From Gracilaria vermiculophylla (lineage: Eukaryota; Rhodophyta; Florideophyceae; Gracilariales; Gracilariaceae): a stretch of 64,000 nucleotides of DNA. The translations under genes and the position numbers were made by a program. Numbering within the stretch: position 1 is the first letter of the stretch; every line of letters begins with the position of its first letter. Under the pieces are notes generated by a model. That model was not told where the DNA came from, searched no databases, and was given only the letters and a program-made list of their open reading frames with translations. Positions 30,430-40,978 of the stretch are shown in pieces. The stretch lies in contig JAHNZQ020000181.1 of NCBI GenBank assembly GCA_019155205.2, positions 120,704 to 184,703 of the forward strand. Direction: 5' to 3'.

Positions 30430-33400
30430 GTTGTCGTAGGCGGGACGGCGGCGAATGCGAACAGAACAAGCTGATTAGGCGCGGATCAGCTCTGGGCGCT
30501 GGTGGTCGCAGAGGAGCTCGTTGCTTTAAGGCTACGGCGTATGGTGTGAAATATAAGGAACGGGCACGCTTTTCAATGACGGCACGGCGTCGACAGGCCA
30601 AGCAGCAAGTTCGGGGGCAGTAGAAAAGACGTTACCAATCAAGTTGTTCGCGATGCCCCGCGCTCCTGCGCTGGGAGCGCTTGCAGACGGAGACGGATCA
30701 CTTGACTCCAAGAGATGTGCTAAGACTGACATACTGCATTGAACGATTGGCTGTGGAAATGAGGCACGTGCGTGTGCCGCCCAAACGGCTCATTCTCGGC
30801 CACCCGATCAAGCAGTGATGGCGCATGCAGATTGTGAAGCACCACAAACTGATGACACGTTTCGTGTTTGCTGTTGCCTGCTCCCCTTGGGTATCTGCGA
30901 CGGGGTGCAACCGAATATGAAATGCAGCAGCACCAGTCCAGAATGTTCGCCATCCTCGTGGCCTTCTTCTTCTGCAAACTGCTGAAAACAAAATTCAAAA
31001 AACCGTCAAAAACAATTTCAAACCCAAGCTTGTTCATCGAAGCTCCAACATGACAGAATGTTAAAATCGATTTTGACATATCCGACCAGCCGAAATCTTT
31101 AGTGCCACACACACAGAGTGATAGCGACGCATTCAGGTGCGTTCATTGCCGAATTATGTGATAAAAGCATGTAGCAGGCTACAAACACATCACACATGTT
31201 GGAGTGCATTGGTTGAGGAACGGAGCATGACCGCAACTCGCCAAGTTTGGCGAGCTTTTCTTATGGGAAGTTTTCAGAACCGAGGATGATATTCAATGAC
31301 ACAACGAAAAGCAGAAAGAAAGAAATCAAAAATTTCGTATCCCATGAGATTGAGTTATTCCAAAGAGACCGTTTTCTTTTTGTTTCAAAATGCACGTACT
31401 GTATTGAGCAGCTCATTGCCGCCTATAAAAAAAAAATTGCATAAGGAACTTGGATGTTTTCACCAAGTATGCAACAGAAAACTATTTGCTACTCTATATA
31501 CCTTCCAAAAGTACGCAGCTATTTGTGTGCAAAGCATGTTACCAAACAAAAGCTCCGAGCAAACTGTGATTATGCGTTCACAGGGTGGTCAGCGTATTTT
31601 TGTAGTTTTAAGGCGGCTACACAACAAGAAAGACATGCGTGTGTAGCGGAATAAACAGTTTGACAAAAACTGGGTGTTCTGTTCAATGAATTTTAAAGAA
31701 TGAAAAAGCTGGCGTGTGAATTTGGAATTTGGAATTTGGCACATTTCACGACGAGTTTTGCGTTGAGCATGCATTACAGTACAAAGCAGAAAACAAGTAC
31801 TGTACACTGCACTGTATGGCGCAGTTTTCTAATTGTGCTGATTTAGTCAAACTGCCATAAAAGTGTACTATTTCACGGCGGTTATACGTTGGCCAATCAT
31901 TGTTTGGAAAGCAAGTTTAATGCACAACCATTGTTTGTTATCGCTGCTTTCGACGTCAAATACACGTCGCTCGCGCATGGCTCGAGGGTATAACTTGCGT
32001 CCCGTGCCCCGACACGGGCGTTCGCGTATGGATACAAATCCGTGTACATGTAAACGAATGCTTTAATGCGAGCTTGCGGAAGGACGCCGCCATTTTATTT
32101 TTTGCTGTGGCATGGACCGCGTTCACGTGTTTTTTACGTAGCCAAAATGGCTGCCCTCTTTTGCGCCGATAAATTTGTCCCGATCGCGATCAGTTTATTG
32201 ACATGCTGTAAGAAATTGTTTGTTCGACACCATCTCGCGTGCATGTTGTGTGTACACGAACTCTGTAAGGGGAACGTCGCCGGTGTGCGGAGCTCTCGTG
32301 TGTGCCGTCGAAAGATTCGCCCATCAAACACGTGGCGCGGATGGACACTGCCTTTTTGCACGCCTTCATTCCCCGACGTGTGGGCGGCGCTGCTCAGCGG
32401 GCTCGACGCCGCCATTGACGCCGTGCGGTTGTGGGCAGTTTGGTTGCGCGGCGTGTGGCATCGGGCGTTTGGCATGGGGTGACCATGGGCGTGGCGACCA
32501 GCAGATTAGGCACAGGTAGTGATGGCTTGCACGCCGGCGAGGGCGCTGTTGCGCGCGTTGGACTGGCGACGACTCACTGGCAGGCGCGAATGGGACGCAA
32601 AATGCGGCGTGAGGTGAGGTAGGGCGAGTACGTTGGCGCTGGCGGCGGGCGGCATATTGGTGGTTAAACGGTTTAATGAGACTTGAGCTTTAAACAATGA
32701 GCTAGAGTAGCTACTTGAGGGTGGAAGGGCAATGGAGGGGTGGAGCGCTGCAAAAGTGGTGTGGGTGGTTGAGCGACGCGGAGGGGGCGATGAAGTGGAC
32801 ATGAAGGGTAAGGTGGGTTACAATGGGAGTTGTTGAGCGCCGATAATACAGTACAGCGGGGCAGTTGTGGAGGCGGGGGAGGGTTTTTCGCAGTGGGTGA
32901 GCGGCGATGACAAGTAAAGCACAGCGGTGCACTTGGCGACGCGAAGGGGGCGACGAATACAGAACGGTGGGATGTGTGGCGACGGTGGAGGGCGCAGGGG
33001 TGGGCGCAGTGGGCGGTGGTGATTGGGAACGGCGGGCAGCATGGAAGGTGATGGCACTGCTAAGGGGTGTGCGTATAATACAGTACAGCGGGGCAGATGC
33101 GATTTTTTGGAGTGCCGGAAATAGAGCGGTGCGGTGCTGCTTTTAATGGCTGTTTTGAAGCACACGGGCCACTGGGCGTGCGATGACGCGCTGTGACGGC
33201 GCGCACGTGAGGCGGTGCAGGTCGCTGCGCGAGGCGCCAACGCGCGCCTGAATTTGAGCGGCGAGGTGCAGCAGGTCAGGGGGTGTTGTTGGCCGGAAAC
33301 GACGGCTGCGTATGAACGGAAGCGCGCCCAAGGCGGGGTAGCAGCGCGCGTGCGCGCGATGCAGGCGCCGCCCGCGCCGCACTCGCGACGCGGCCCAAAC

Positions 33401-33638
33401 GGTCAGCATGCGCGCGCGCGCGCTCGCGCGAGGCGGAGGCGCGGCCGCGCGCCAGGGGGGGCGCGCGCGCCAGCACGTGCGCGCTCGCGCCGCGCGCCGC
33501 GGCCGCGCGCCCAACGTGGCGCCGCGCGAGTGCTCACTTGCGCGCCGCGCGCGCGCGCGCTCCGTTCGTACCGCGGCCAGCGCGCTGCAGCGGCGCGCTC
33601 GCTCGCGCCGCGCGCGCCAGCCGTTGGCGCGCGCCGCA

Positions 33639-33639
<1 letters not shown>
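30430..33639. other. Compositional transition with no convincing gene
   Basis: This 3.2 kb contains only scattered frames. The longest plausible plus-strand ATG frames (30001-30474, overlapping OYE; 32066-32482) show no motif. Composition rises from moderate at 30.5 kb through mixed at 32 kb to almost pure CG-alternating sequence at 33.3-33.6 kb. Two purine-free GCCGCCATTTT/AAAATGGC motifs sit near 32082 and 32142. I see no transposon ends. Confidence 0.45.

Positions 33640-33640
<1 letters not shown>

Positions 33641-33680
<40 letters not shown>
33641..33680 (+). repeat. (CCG)n trinucleotide run
   Basis: About 13 uninterrupted CCG units in a CG-saturated region upstream of the gene at 34133. 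Confidence 0.9.
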
Positions 33681-33883
33681 GCGGTAAGCAGCGCGCCGCG
33701 CGCGCCTAAATCACTAAACGCGCCCCTGTTTTCCGCACACAACGCGTGCATTCAGCGCGCGCCGCAACTACCATTACTCTGCCGCGCGTGCAATTGCGCC
33801 CCTGCCTCTCACCCGCCGCCTTTCACCTTTGCCGCCGCCGCCGTGCCCCCCCGCTACCGCTCCATTCACCTGCGCCACCGCCT

Positions 33884-34033
33884 TTCGCTTCGGCTGCGCC
33901 TTTCGCTTCAGCTGCGCCTTTCGCTTCGGCTGCGCCTTTCGCTGCGCCGCCGCCTTTCGCTTCGCCGCCGCGTTGCGCTTCGCCGCCGCGTTGCGCTTCG
34001 CCGCCGCGCTGCGCTTCGCCGACGCGTTGCGCT
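33884..34033 (+). repeat. 18-bp tandem repeat upstream of the gene at 34133
   Basis: Imperfect 18-bp units of the form TTTCGCTTCGGCTGCGCC grade into TTGCGCTTCGCCGCCGCG, about eight copies in all. The frame stays open across it, but the first ATG giving a plausible protein is after it, so it probably lies in the leader or promoter. Confidence 0.75.
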
Positions 34034-34132
34034 TGCGCCCCGCCCGCCATCCGAAATGGCCGCCCGCGCCGCGCCCATAGGCGTGCCCGCGCCGCGCCGC
34101 GCCTCTGTCGCGTCCCCGCCGCCGTCCCCGCC

Positions 34133-34147
34133 ATGAGCTCGCCGCCT

Positions 34148-34190
<43 letters not shown>

Positions 34191-34408
34191 AGCCGCCGCC
34201 GCCGCCGCACGCCGCCGCGGAGGGCAGCCCGTTCCACATCGTCGTCGTGGACTGGCACTGCGAGCAGTCGCCCGACGCCGCCGCCGCGCCGCGCGCCGCG
34301 CGCCCGCACCTGCGCGACGCCCTCGTGCGCTTCGTGCACAACCTGTTCGACCACGCCCAATCGCTCGCGCACCCGCTGCTGCTGCTCGCCGTCGCCGGCC
34401 GCGACGCT

Positions 34409-34442
<34 letters not shown>

Positions 34443-35584
34443 ACGCCGACGCCGGCGAGGCGCGCGTCGAGTGCGTGCTGGAGTTGCAGCCGCGCGCCGC
34501 CCCGCCGCGCGTGCCCGTGGCCGCCGTCGTGCAGGCGCTGCGCGCCGCGCAGCGCGCGTGCGCCGCGCTGCCGCCGCGCGCGCTGCCGCCGCACGCGCGC
34601 TCGCTCGTGGCGCAGCTCGCCGCGTGGGGCGCGTCGCGCAGCCGCGCCGCGCACACCTACGTGCTGTGCGCCGCCAGCGCCGCCGCCGCGCTGTCGCGCG
34701 CGCTGGCCGCGTCGCCCAGCCCCGTCTTCGCCGCCGCGCGCTCGCACGTCTTCCCGTGCGCTGACGCCCCCGCCGAGGCCGACGCGCTGCTCGCCGAGGT
34801 GCTCGCGCGCCTGCTGCAGCGCCCGCTCACGCTGCTGCTCCCCGCCGCCGCCGACGCCGCCGACGCCGCCGACGCCGATGCCGATGCGCACGCCGCCGCC
34901 GCCGCAGACGTGCTGCTGCTGCGCGTGCGCCCGCGCGTGCTGGCGCCGCGCGTACAGCTGCCCGCCACGCTGGTCGCCACCACGCGCCTGCCGCTGCACT
35001 CCGTGCGCGAGGACGTGCTGCACGCCACGCCGCTCATCGTATGGCCCGCGCCCGCGCCCGCGCCCGCGCGCGCCGCCGCTCGCTTCGCCGCCGTCGTGCG
35101 CGCCCTCAGCGCGTGGCGCGAGGCGCTGCTGTGCGTGGCGGCCGGCGCGCGCGCGCAGCGGCTGTTTGCGCTGTTGCCGCCCGCCGACGGCGCGCCCGCC
35201 GCGCTGCTGCGCGAGGTGGCGCACGCCGCCACCGTGCTGCCCGTGCCGCGCCACGTGCCGCCCGCGCGCGTGCCGCCGCGCGACCGCGCGCTCGACGCCG
35301 CGCTGCGCGCCGCGCTGCGCCGCCTGCCCAGCTGCGCCTTTCACGCGCCGGCGCTGCGCCTCGGCGCCGCGCGCAAGCACGCCGCCGGCGCGGGCCGCAG
35401 GGTCAACTTTGGCGACCAGCCGCCGCCGCCGCCGCTGTCATCGCCGCCGTCGCCGCGGCGCGATGCGCCGCGCGCCGCGCCCCCGTCGCAGGCGCATCGG
35501 CGCGCGGCGGCGCATGGGGCGCAACAGCCGCGCCGCGCGCCGCGCGCGGCCGGCGCGCACGGCACGCAGATTGCGCCGCGCTGA
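34133..35584 (+). CDS. Pro/Ala-rich protein of unknown function
   Basis: The ATG at 34133 opens a 483-codon frame. After a 20-proline N-terminal run comes [15 protein letters not shown] and a hydrophobic helix-rich segment, a pattern that could be the first strand and motif of a von Willebrand A-like fold, although the rest is too alanine-biased to judge. The middle holds poly-Ala/Asp tracts. A conserved-looking RRVNFGDQ precedes a Pro/Arg/Ser-rich tail. I do not recognise the family. Support for coding comes from third-position G/C bias in this frame and from the residues that escape composition (Trp, His, Phe, Tyr) falling in ordered segments. It could be a rapidly diverging regulatory protein. 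Confidence 0.5.
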
Positions 35585-36083
35585 AAAAGGGCGCACGCGA
35601 CCATTGCTTGCGAGGCGGCGCGCGGGGCGCACCAATGAGCGCGCGAGGCGCGGCGCGAATGCGCCCCTACGCGCGCGCTTGCGAGTGCAATATTTTGCAC
35701 ACGCACGCTCATTCGCATTGCATCGCGCAGCCTCCACCGGATGTGCGCGAGCGCCTGTTGTGTTGTTGTTGTGCGGTGGCGGCGAGGTGCAACATCGCCA
35801 CCCCCCCTCCCCCCCCCACGCCCCCCGCGTCCCCCCGAACCTCCCCCGGTCATCCGCGTCCCACAGCTCGACGCGCCTGCCTTGTTCTCGCCGCTTGCCC
35901 CTCGCGGCCTCGCTTCTGCTCCCCCCACCCCCCCCCCCCCCTCCCTCCCGCTGCGCGCTTTGTGCGACGCGGCTGCGGCGGCGAGGCGAATCAAGTGCGT
36001 CGGTCGCTGCTGTGCGGCGGTGTCACACCGTGCCGTGTACACATCTATCTACGCGTGTGTGTGTGTTTGAGTGCGTGCGGCTC
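35585..36083. other. Upstream region of the GATA gene, with C-tracts
   Basis: About 500 bp containing several plus-strand runs of 8-13 C (35803-35945) in a pyrimidine-rich setting. No gene is seen. Confidence 0.5.
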
Positions 36084-36352
36084 ATGTCTGGCGTGAAGGG
36101 CGCGTGCGTGTGCAGCAACTGCGGCTGCACGGAGACGCCGCTGTGGCGGCGCAGCCCGCTCGGCCCCAAGACGCTGTGCAACGCGTGCGGCGTGCGCATG
36201 AAGAAGGGGCGGCTCATCTTTGTGCCGTCCACGCGGCGCTTCATCACGGTGGACGCGCCCGGAAAGCGCGCGCGCAAGCAGCGCGCCAAGGGCGCGGCCG
36301 CGCCCGGCGGCGGTGGCAGCGGCGGCGGCGGCGTCGTCGGCGCCGTCGGCGT

Positions 36353-36383
<31 letters not shown>

Positions 36384-36515
36384 GTCGGCGTCGGCGGCGT
36401 CGGCAAGGGTGGCGGTGCTAACATTCGCGCACCCGGGTCGAAGAGCTGGCGCAGCGGCACCGCCATCGGACTGCACTTTCTGCTGGCCGCCATCGAGTTT
36501 GTGGAGACGTCGTGA
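36084..36515 (+). CDS. GATA-type zinc-finger protein
   Basis: The 143-residue protein has one class-IV zinc finger near its start: C-x2-C-x18-C-x2-C, with [18 protein letters not shown] and [16 protein letters not shown]. The 18-residue loop is the spacing usual in plants; animal and most fungal fingers have 17. GATA factors bind (A/T)GATA(A/G) and regulate transcription in the nucleus. The finger is followed by a basic RKQRAK segment, a Gly/Val tandem tract coded by GGCGTC repeats (36330-36410), and a short hydrophobic C-terminus. The ATG at 36084 is the first that leaves a complete finger. Upstream C-tracts resemble those of neighbouring genes. Confidence 0.87.
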
Positions 36516-36542
36516 GCGGGCGCGGCTTGTACTTTTAAGTGT

Positions 36543-36548
36543 GTATGT

Positions 36549-36580
<32 letters not shown>
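36543..36580 (+). repeat. (GT)n microsatellite after the GATA gene
   Basis: A run of about 17 TG units in the 3' flank of the GATA gene, which may be transcribed as part of its 3' UTR. Confidence 0.9.
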
Positions 36581-36581
<1 letters not shown>

Positions 36582-36781
36582 CGTTTTGCGTGAGCAATGC
36601 TTGTTTTTGTTTTGGGTGTGTGCGCGGCGGGGGCGGCCGCGCGGGTCGGCTTGTACATTTGTTATTATATACTACTAAGGGTGGGACGCGGGACGGCGCA
36701 GTGTGTGTGTGTGTTGTTTTGTTCTTGTACCAATATGATAGAGTGGTCAAAGCACCGGCTGTTTTGTTTTTGGTTTGTGTG

Positions 36782-36918
36782 TCACTTGGGCAGCAAGTCG
36801 CGCACGAGCACAAAGTGCACCAGCACGAACACGGCGGCCAGCACGCCGATGCCCGCCCACGCGCCGCGCACCAGCAGGTTGAGCGTCTGCGTGCGGCCGG
36901 GCAGCTGCACGCGCGCGC

Positions 36919-36956
<38 letters not shown>

Positions 36957-37246
36957 TGGGCGCGGCGGCGGCGCGGCGGCGCGGCGTCCTGGAAGCGCGC
37001 GGCGAGGTGCTGCTCGCCGGCGCGCTGCGTGGCGCCGGACGGCGGCGCGTCGGGGCCGCCGGCGGCGCGGTCGGCGCGGTCGGCGCGGTCGGCGCGGTCG
37101 GCGCGGTCGGCGCGGCGGCGCGCGCGCGCGCGGCGGCCGCGCGCCATGCGCGGCGGCGCGCGCGGCGCGCACGGGGCGGGCGCGGCGCGGCGCGCGCGCG
37201 GCGCGCGCGGCAGCGGCGCGGCGCGCAGGAAGGCGAGCGGCTGCAT
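36782..37246 (-). CDS. Small basic protein with a C-terminal membrane anchor
   Basis: The ATG at 37246 gives 154 residues. The first 120 are basic and low-complexity, with five ADR repeats encoded by a 9-bp tandem repeat (37067-37115) and a run of prolines. The end, after PGRTQTLNLLVRG, is a single hydrophobic helix (about residues 129-148, GVLAAVFVLVHFVLV) and a short RDLLPK tail. This is the layout of a tail-anchored protein with the N-terminus in the cytosol. The only well-conserved-looking part is the anchor and its flank. I cannot name a family; ER-translocon or outer-membrane accessory subunits have such shapes. Confidence 0.5.
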
Positions 37247-37823
37247 GGGCGCGGCGCGGCGTGGCGCGGGCGGGGGAGGGGCGGCGGGTAGGGGCGGCGG
37301 CGGCGGCGCAAGCGCGCGCGCGCATGACGTTGGGCGCGCGCGAGCGGCGGGACACGGCGTGACTTGGCGCGCGGCGGTTGGGCGCGCTAAAGGCGCGCCG
37401 CGCCGCGCGCGCGCGCACGACCGTTTGGCGCGACGTTGGCGCCGCAGCGCGCGCCCGTGACGCCACACGGCGCGGGCGCCTCGCGCGCGGCACGCAGTGC
37501 GCCCCAAAACGGTCGCCGCCGCGCGCTCAGCCGCGGCGGGCGCTGGCGGCGCCAGCGCGCACCGCGCGCGCGTGCTTCTTTTCAGCGCGCGGCAGCCACC
37601 CGCCCGCGCTACAAAATACGCGTGTCAGCCGCCAATGCTGCAAGCGCTCCGCCCAGCACACCTGCACACGTGCACACGCCGCACAGCGCGCACGCGCTGT
37701 CGCGCTGTCGCGCTGTCGCGCTGTCGCGCTGTCGCGCTGTCGCGCTGTCGCGCTGTCGCGCCTGTCGCGCTGTCGGACGCTCGCGCTGTCGGGCGCGCGC
37801 TCCGCGATCTGCGCCCCCCCGAG
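37247..37823. other. Divergent upstream region of the anchor protein and isoamylase genes
   Basis: CG-rich sequence between two divergently oriented genes. It holds two copies of an AACGGTC motif facing each other (GACCGTTTGGCGC at 37419-37431 and GCCCCAAAACGGTCGCC at 37501-37517) and an 8-bp tandem repeat nearer the isoamylase. A shared promoter is likely. Confidence 0.5.
37693..37790 (+). repeat. 8-bp tandem repeat CGCGCTGT
   Basis: Eight perfect CGCGCTGT copies (37693-37756), then degenerate copies to about 37790. Because eight is not a multiple of three the array reads differently in each turn, so it is not coding. It ends about 35 bp before the first in-frame ATG of the isoamylase frame. 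Confidence 0.9.
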
Positions 37824-37946
37824 ATGCACTCTGTCTCCCATCGCCCGTCGCCGCCGCCGCCGCTGACGCTCTTCGCATCGCACCGCCCGCCGCGCGCCGC
37901 CCGCCGCAAGCCGCCCGCCGCAAGCCGCCCGCCGCAAGCCGCCGCT

Positions 37947-38078
37947 ATGAAGAGCGCCCCGCCGCTGGAGGTGCACCTCGGCAAGGCGCTGCCGCTGGGC
38001 GTGTCCGCCACCGCGCGCGGCACCAACTTTGCCATCTACGCGCGCGAGCCCAAGCTCGCCGCCCTCCTGCTGCGCCCC

Positions 38079-38116
<38 letters not shown>

Positions 38117-39900
38117 CGCCGACGCGGCTGCCGACGCGGAGCCGCAGCGCCTGCCGCTCAATGCGTCGCACCGCACCGGGCACGTGTGGCACGTCGAGGT
38201 GCGCCCGCCCGTGCCCAACTTTGCGTACCTGTGGGAGATTGGGCACTGCGACGGCACGTGGCTCACCAACGCGTGCCTCGACCCGTACGCCACGCTGCTG
38301 GCGTCGCCCGTGGGCGCGCGCCGCTTCAACGACCGCGCGCGCCCGTACGACCCGTGGGCGCTCGTGCCCGACGCCGCCGCAGACGCCTTTGACTGGATGG
38401 ACGTGCCGCGCCCCAACATCGCCTGGCGCGACCTCATCATCTACGAGATGCACGTGCGCGGCTTCTCGCGCGCCGCCGCCGCGGGCGGCGGCGGCGGCGG
38501 CGGCGGCGACGCGCACGCGGCGACGCCGGGCAGCTTTGCGGCCGTGGTGGAGCGCATCCCGTACCTGCAGTCGCTGGGCGTCAACGCCGTGGAGCTGCTG
38601 CCCGTGATGGAGTTCAACGAGAGCGAGTGGAGCAAGCGCTCGCCGCACACGGGCGAGGCGCTGTGCCAGTACTGGGGCTACTCGCCCGTGTCGTTCTTCG
38701 CGCCCATGAACCGGTACGGGTGCGACGGCGCGTCGCCGCACGGCGTGAAGCGCGAGTTCCAGACGATGGTGCGCGAGCTGCACCGCGCCGGCATGGAGGT
38801 GATCCTGGACGTGGTGTACAACCACACGGCGGAGATGGGGCACGACTTTGTGGGGCGCGGCTTTTACGGCATGAAGCAGCTGGCGCCCACGACGTACTAC
38901 GTGATGGCGGACGGCGGGCGGCGGTTTGTGAACCACTCGGGGTGCGGCAACACGCTCAACTGCAACAACCCGATTGTGCAGGACCTGGTGGTGCACAGCC
39001 TGCTGTACTGGGCGCACCACATGGGCGTGGACGGCTTCCGCTTCGACCTGGCGTCGGTGCTGTGCCGCGACGCGCGCGGCGAGCTGATGGGCGACCCGCC
39101 CGTGGTGCAGCGCATCTGCAAGCACGCGGCGATGCGCGACGTGAAGCTGATCGCCGAGCCGTGGGACTGCGGCGGCGCGTACCAGGTGGGGTCGTTCCCG
39201 CACCACGGGGCGTGGGCCGAGTGGAACGGGCGCTTCCGCGACTGCGCGCGGCGCTTTGTGCGCGGCGACGCGCACTGCGTGGGCGAGTTTGCGTCGCGGC
39301 TGAGCGGGTCGGCCGACCTGTACGGCGCGCGCGCGCCGTTCCACTCGGTGAACTTTGTGTGCGCGCACGACGGCTTCTCGCTGCGCGACGCGCTGTCGTA
39401 CGCGCGGCGGCGCAACGAGGCCAACGGCGAGGGCGGGCGCGACGGCGAGCAGCACAACCACTCGAGCAACTGCGGCGCGGAGGGGCCGTCGCGCGACGCG
39501 CGCGTGCGGCGGCTGCGCGCGCGGCAGATGGCCAACCTCACGATGGCGCTGCTGCTGGCGGTGGGCACGCCCATGCTGCGCATGGGCGACGAGCTGGCGC
39601 ACACGCAGCGCGGCAACAACAACGCGTGGTGCCAGGACTCGGCGCTGTCGTACCTGCCGCGCGCGCACGGCGAGCAGCACGAGGCGGACGAGGCGGACGG
39701 GGCGGACGAGGCGGACGAGGAGGGCGCGGCGCTGCGCGAGGGGCAGCTGCGCGTGACGCGCGTGCTGACGACGGTGCGGCGGCACGTGCGCGCGCTGCGG
39801 CGCGACGCGTTCCTGTCGGAGCGCGACGTGAGCTGGCACGGCGACCTGGACGCGCCGCCGGACTGGCACGGCGCCGACAACCTGCTGGCGTTCACGCTGC

Positions 39901-39931
<31 letters not shown>

Positions 39932-40042
39932 ACGCGGGCCGGTGCTCTTCGCGGCGTTCAACGCGACGGGCGGCGAGCGCGCGGTGCGCACGCCGCCGGA
40001 GCGCATGCAGCGCGTGCTGGACACGCAGCTGCCGCTGCGCCT

Positions 40043-40080
<38 letters not shown>

Positions 40081-40220
40081 GCAGCGCCGACGGCGCCGAC
40101 GCGGCGCGCGGCGCGTGCGTGGCGGGCGGCAGCGCGTACCGTCTGGCGGCGCACTCGGCGCTGCTGCTGCTGAGCGGCGCGCGCTGCGCGCGCGCGCTGC
40201 GCGCGCTGCGCGAGCTGTAA
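37947..40220 (+). CDS. Isoamylase-type glycogen/starch debranching enzyme
   Basis: The 757-residue product is a GH13 isoamylase (GlgX/ISA group), which hydrolyses alpha-1,6 branches in glycogen or starch. An N-terminal CBM48-like domain (about 5-130) has PLGVSATARGTNFAIYA. The catalytic barrel contains DVVYNHTAEMGHDF, DGFRFDLASVL (nucleophile D367), IAEPWDCGG (acid E404) and VCAHDGFSL (H474, D475). GNNNAWCQD marks the end of the barrel. All catalytic residues are present. Gly, Asp and Ala runs reflect composition. An upstream in-frame ATG at 37824 would add 41 basic Pro/Ala-rich residues; in red algae this pathway is cytosolic, so I prefer 37947, but a longer form cannot be excluded. It is inferred to take part in floridean starch synthesis or turnover. 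Confidence 0.93.
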
Positions 40221-40803
40221 ACCGCCGCCGCGCGCGCGCGCGCAAGCGGCGGCGGCGGCGGCGGTAAGCAGCGGCCGGCGCGCGCGCGCAGCGCCAAGCA
40301 GCCGCGCAGCGCCAAGCAGCCGCGCAGCGCCAAGCAGCAGCGCCAAGCACACGCGCGCGCGCGCCGCCGCTTACACGCGCGCGCTGTCAGGGAATGCGCC
40401 GCGCGCGACAAGTGGCCGCGCACACGCGCCGTTGCGCCGCGCCCCGCTGCGGCGCCCGCGAGGCCGCGCCGTCACAGCGCGCCGCCGCCGCCGCCGCTGC
40501 GCGCTGCCGCCGCCGTGGCCGCCGTGGGCGCCGCGGCCGCCGCGCGCCGCCGCCGCCCTCCAGCCGCCGCCGCGCCATTCCCGGACGCGCGCGCGCCCAC
40601 GTGCTCTCTCAAAAGTTTCCCCTTTAGCTCTCAGCTCAACAACTACAAATGTATATCTTACGCCCGAAAAAATTAAAAACATTCAAAAAGTGCTCCAAAA
40701 CATGTACTTGTCTCTCTATCGCTCTCTCTCTCCCCTCTCTCTCTCTCTCTCTCTCTTCCTCGCTCCTCTCATCGCGTCGTCCCTACGTCTCACTCCGCGG
40801 CAG

Positions 40804-40834
<31 letters not shown>

Positions 40835-40978
40835 ACTACACATGATAAAACAAACACGCACAAAAACACACAACCACGCAAGCGCGAAAACACTCGTCGT
40901 CGTCCTACTCGCCTCTCTCCTTGTCCACTCTCCCTCTCTCTCACAAACCGCGACAAGCTTGCAATCGCCCCCGCGCGC
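40221..40978. other. 3' flanks of convergent genes with simple repeats
   Basis: It holds a short GCAGCGCCAAGCA-type tandem repeat (about 40285-40350), a CT microsatellite (about 40718-40765) and an AC microsatellite (40803-40834), then the 3' end of the minus-strand gene. No gene is seen. Confidence 0.5.

Noticed and set aside
29719..30474. Plus-strand frames opposite the Old Yellow Enzyme gene
   Set aside because: They are shadows of a highly conserved minus-strand enzyme.
32066..32482. A 138-codon plus-strand ATG frame
   Set aside because: No motif, mixed composition from the transition zone and overlapping frames on both strands; no evidence of a real gene.
37527..40352. A 941-codon minus-strand frame opposite the isoamylase
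   Set aside because: It is a mirror of a GC-rich gene: it is made of Arg, Ala, Val and His runs, lacks motifs, and the plus strand encodes a catalytic enzyme. Similar shadows at 33908-35380 (minus), 45257-47656 (minus), 43060-44757 (minus) and 48343-49686 (minus) were rejected for the same reason.
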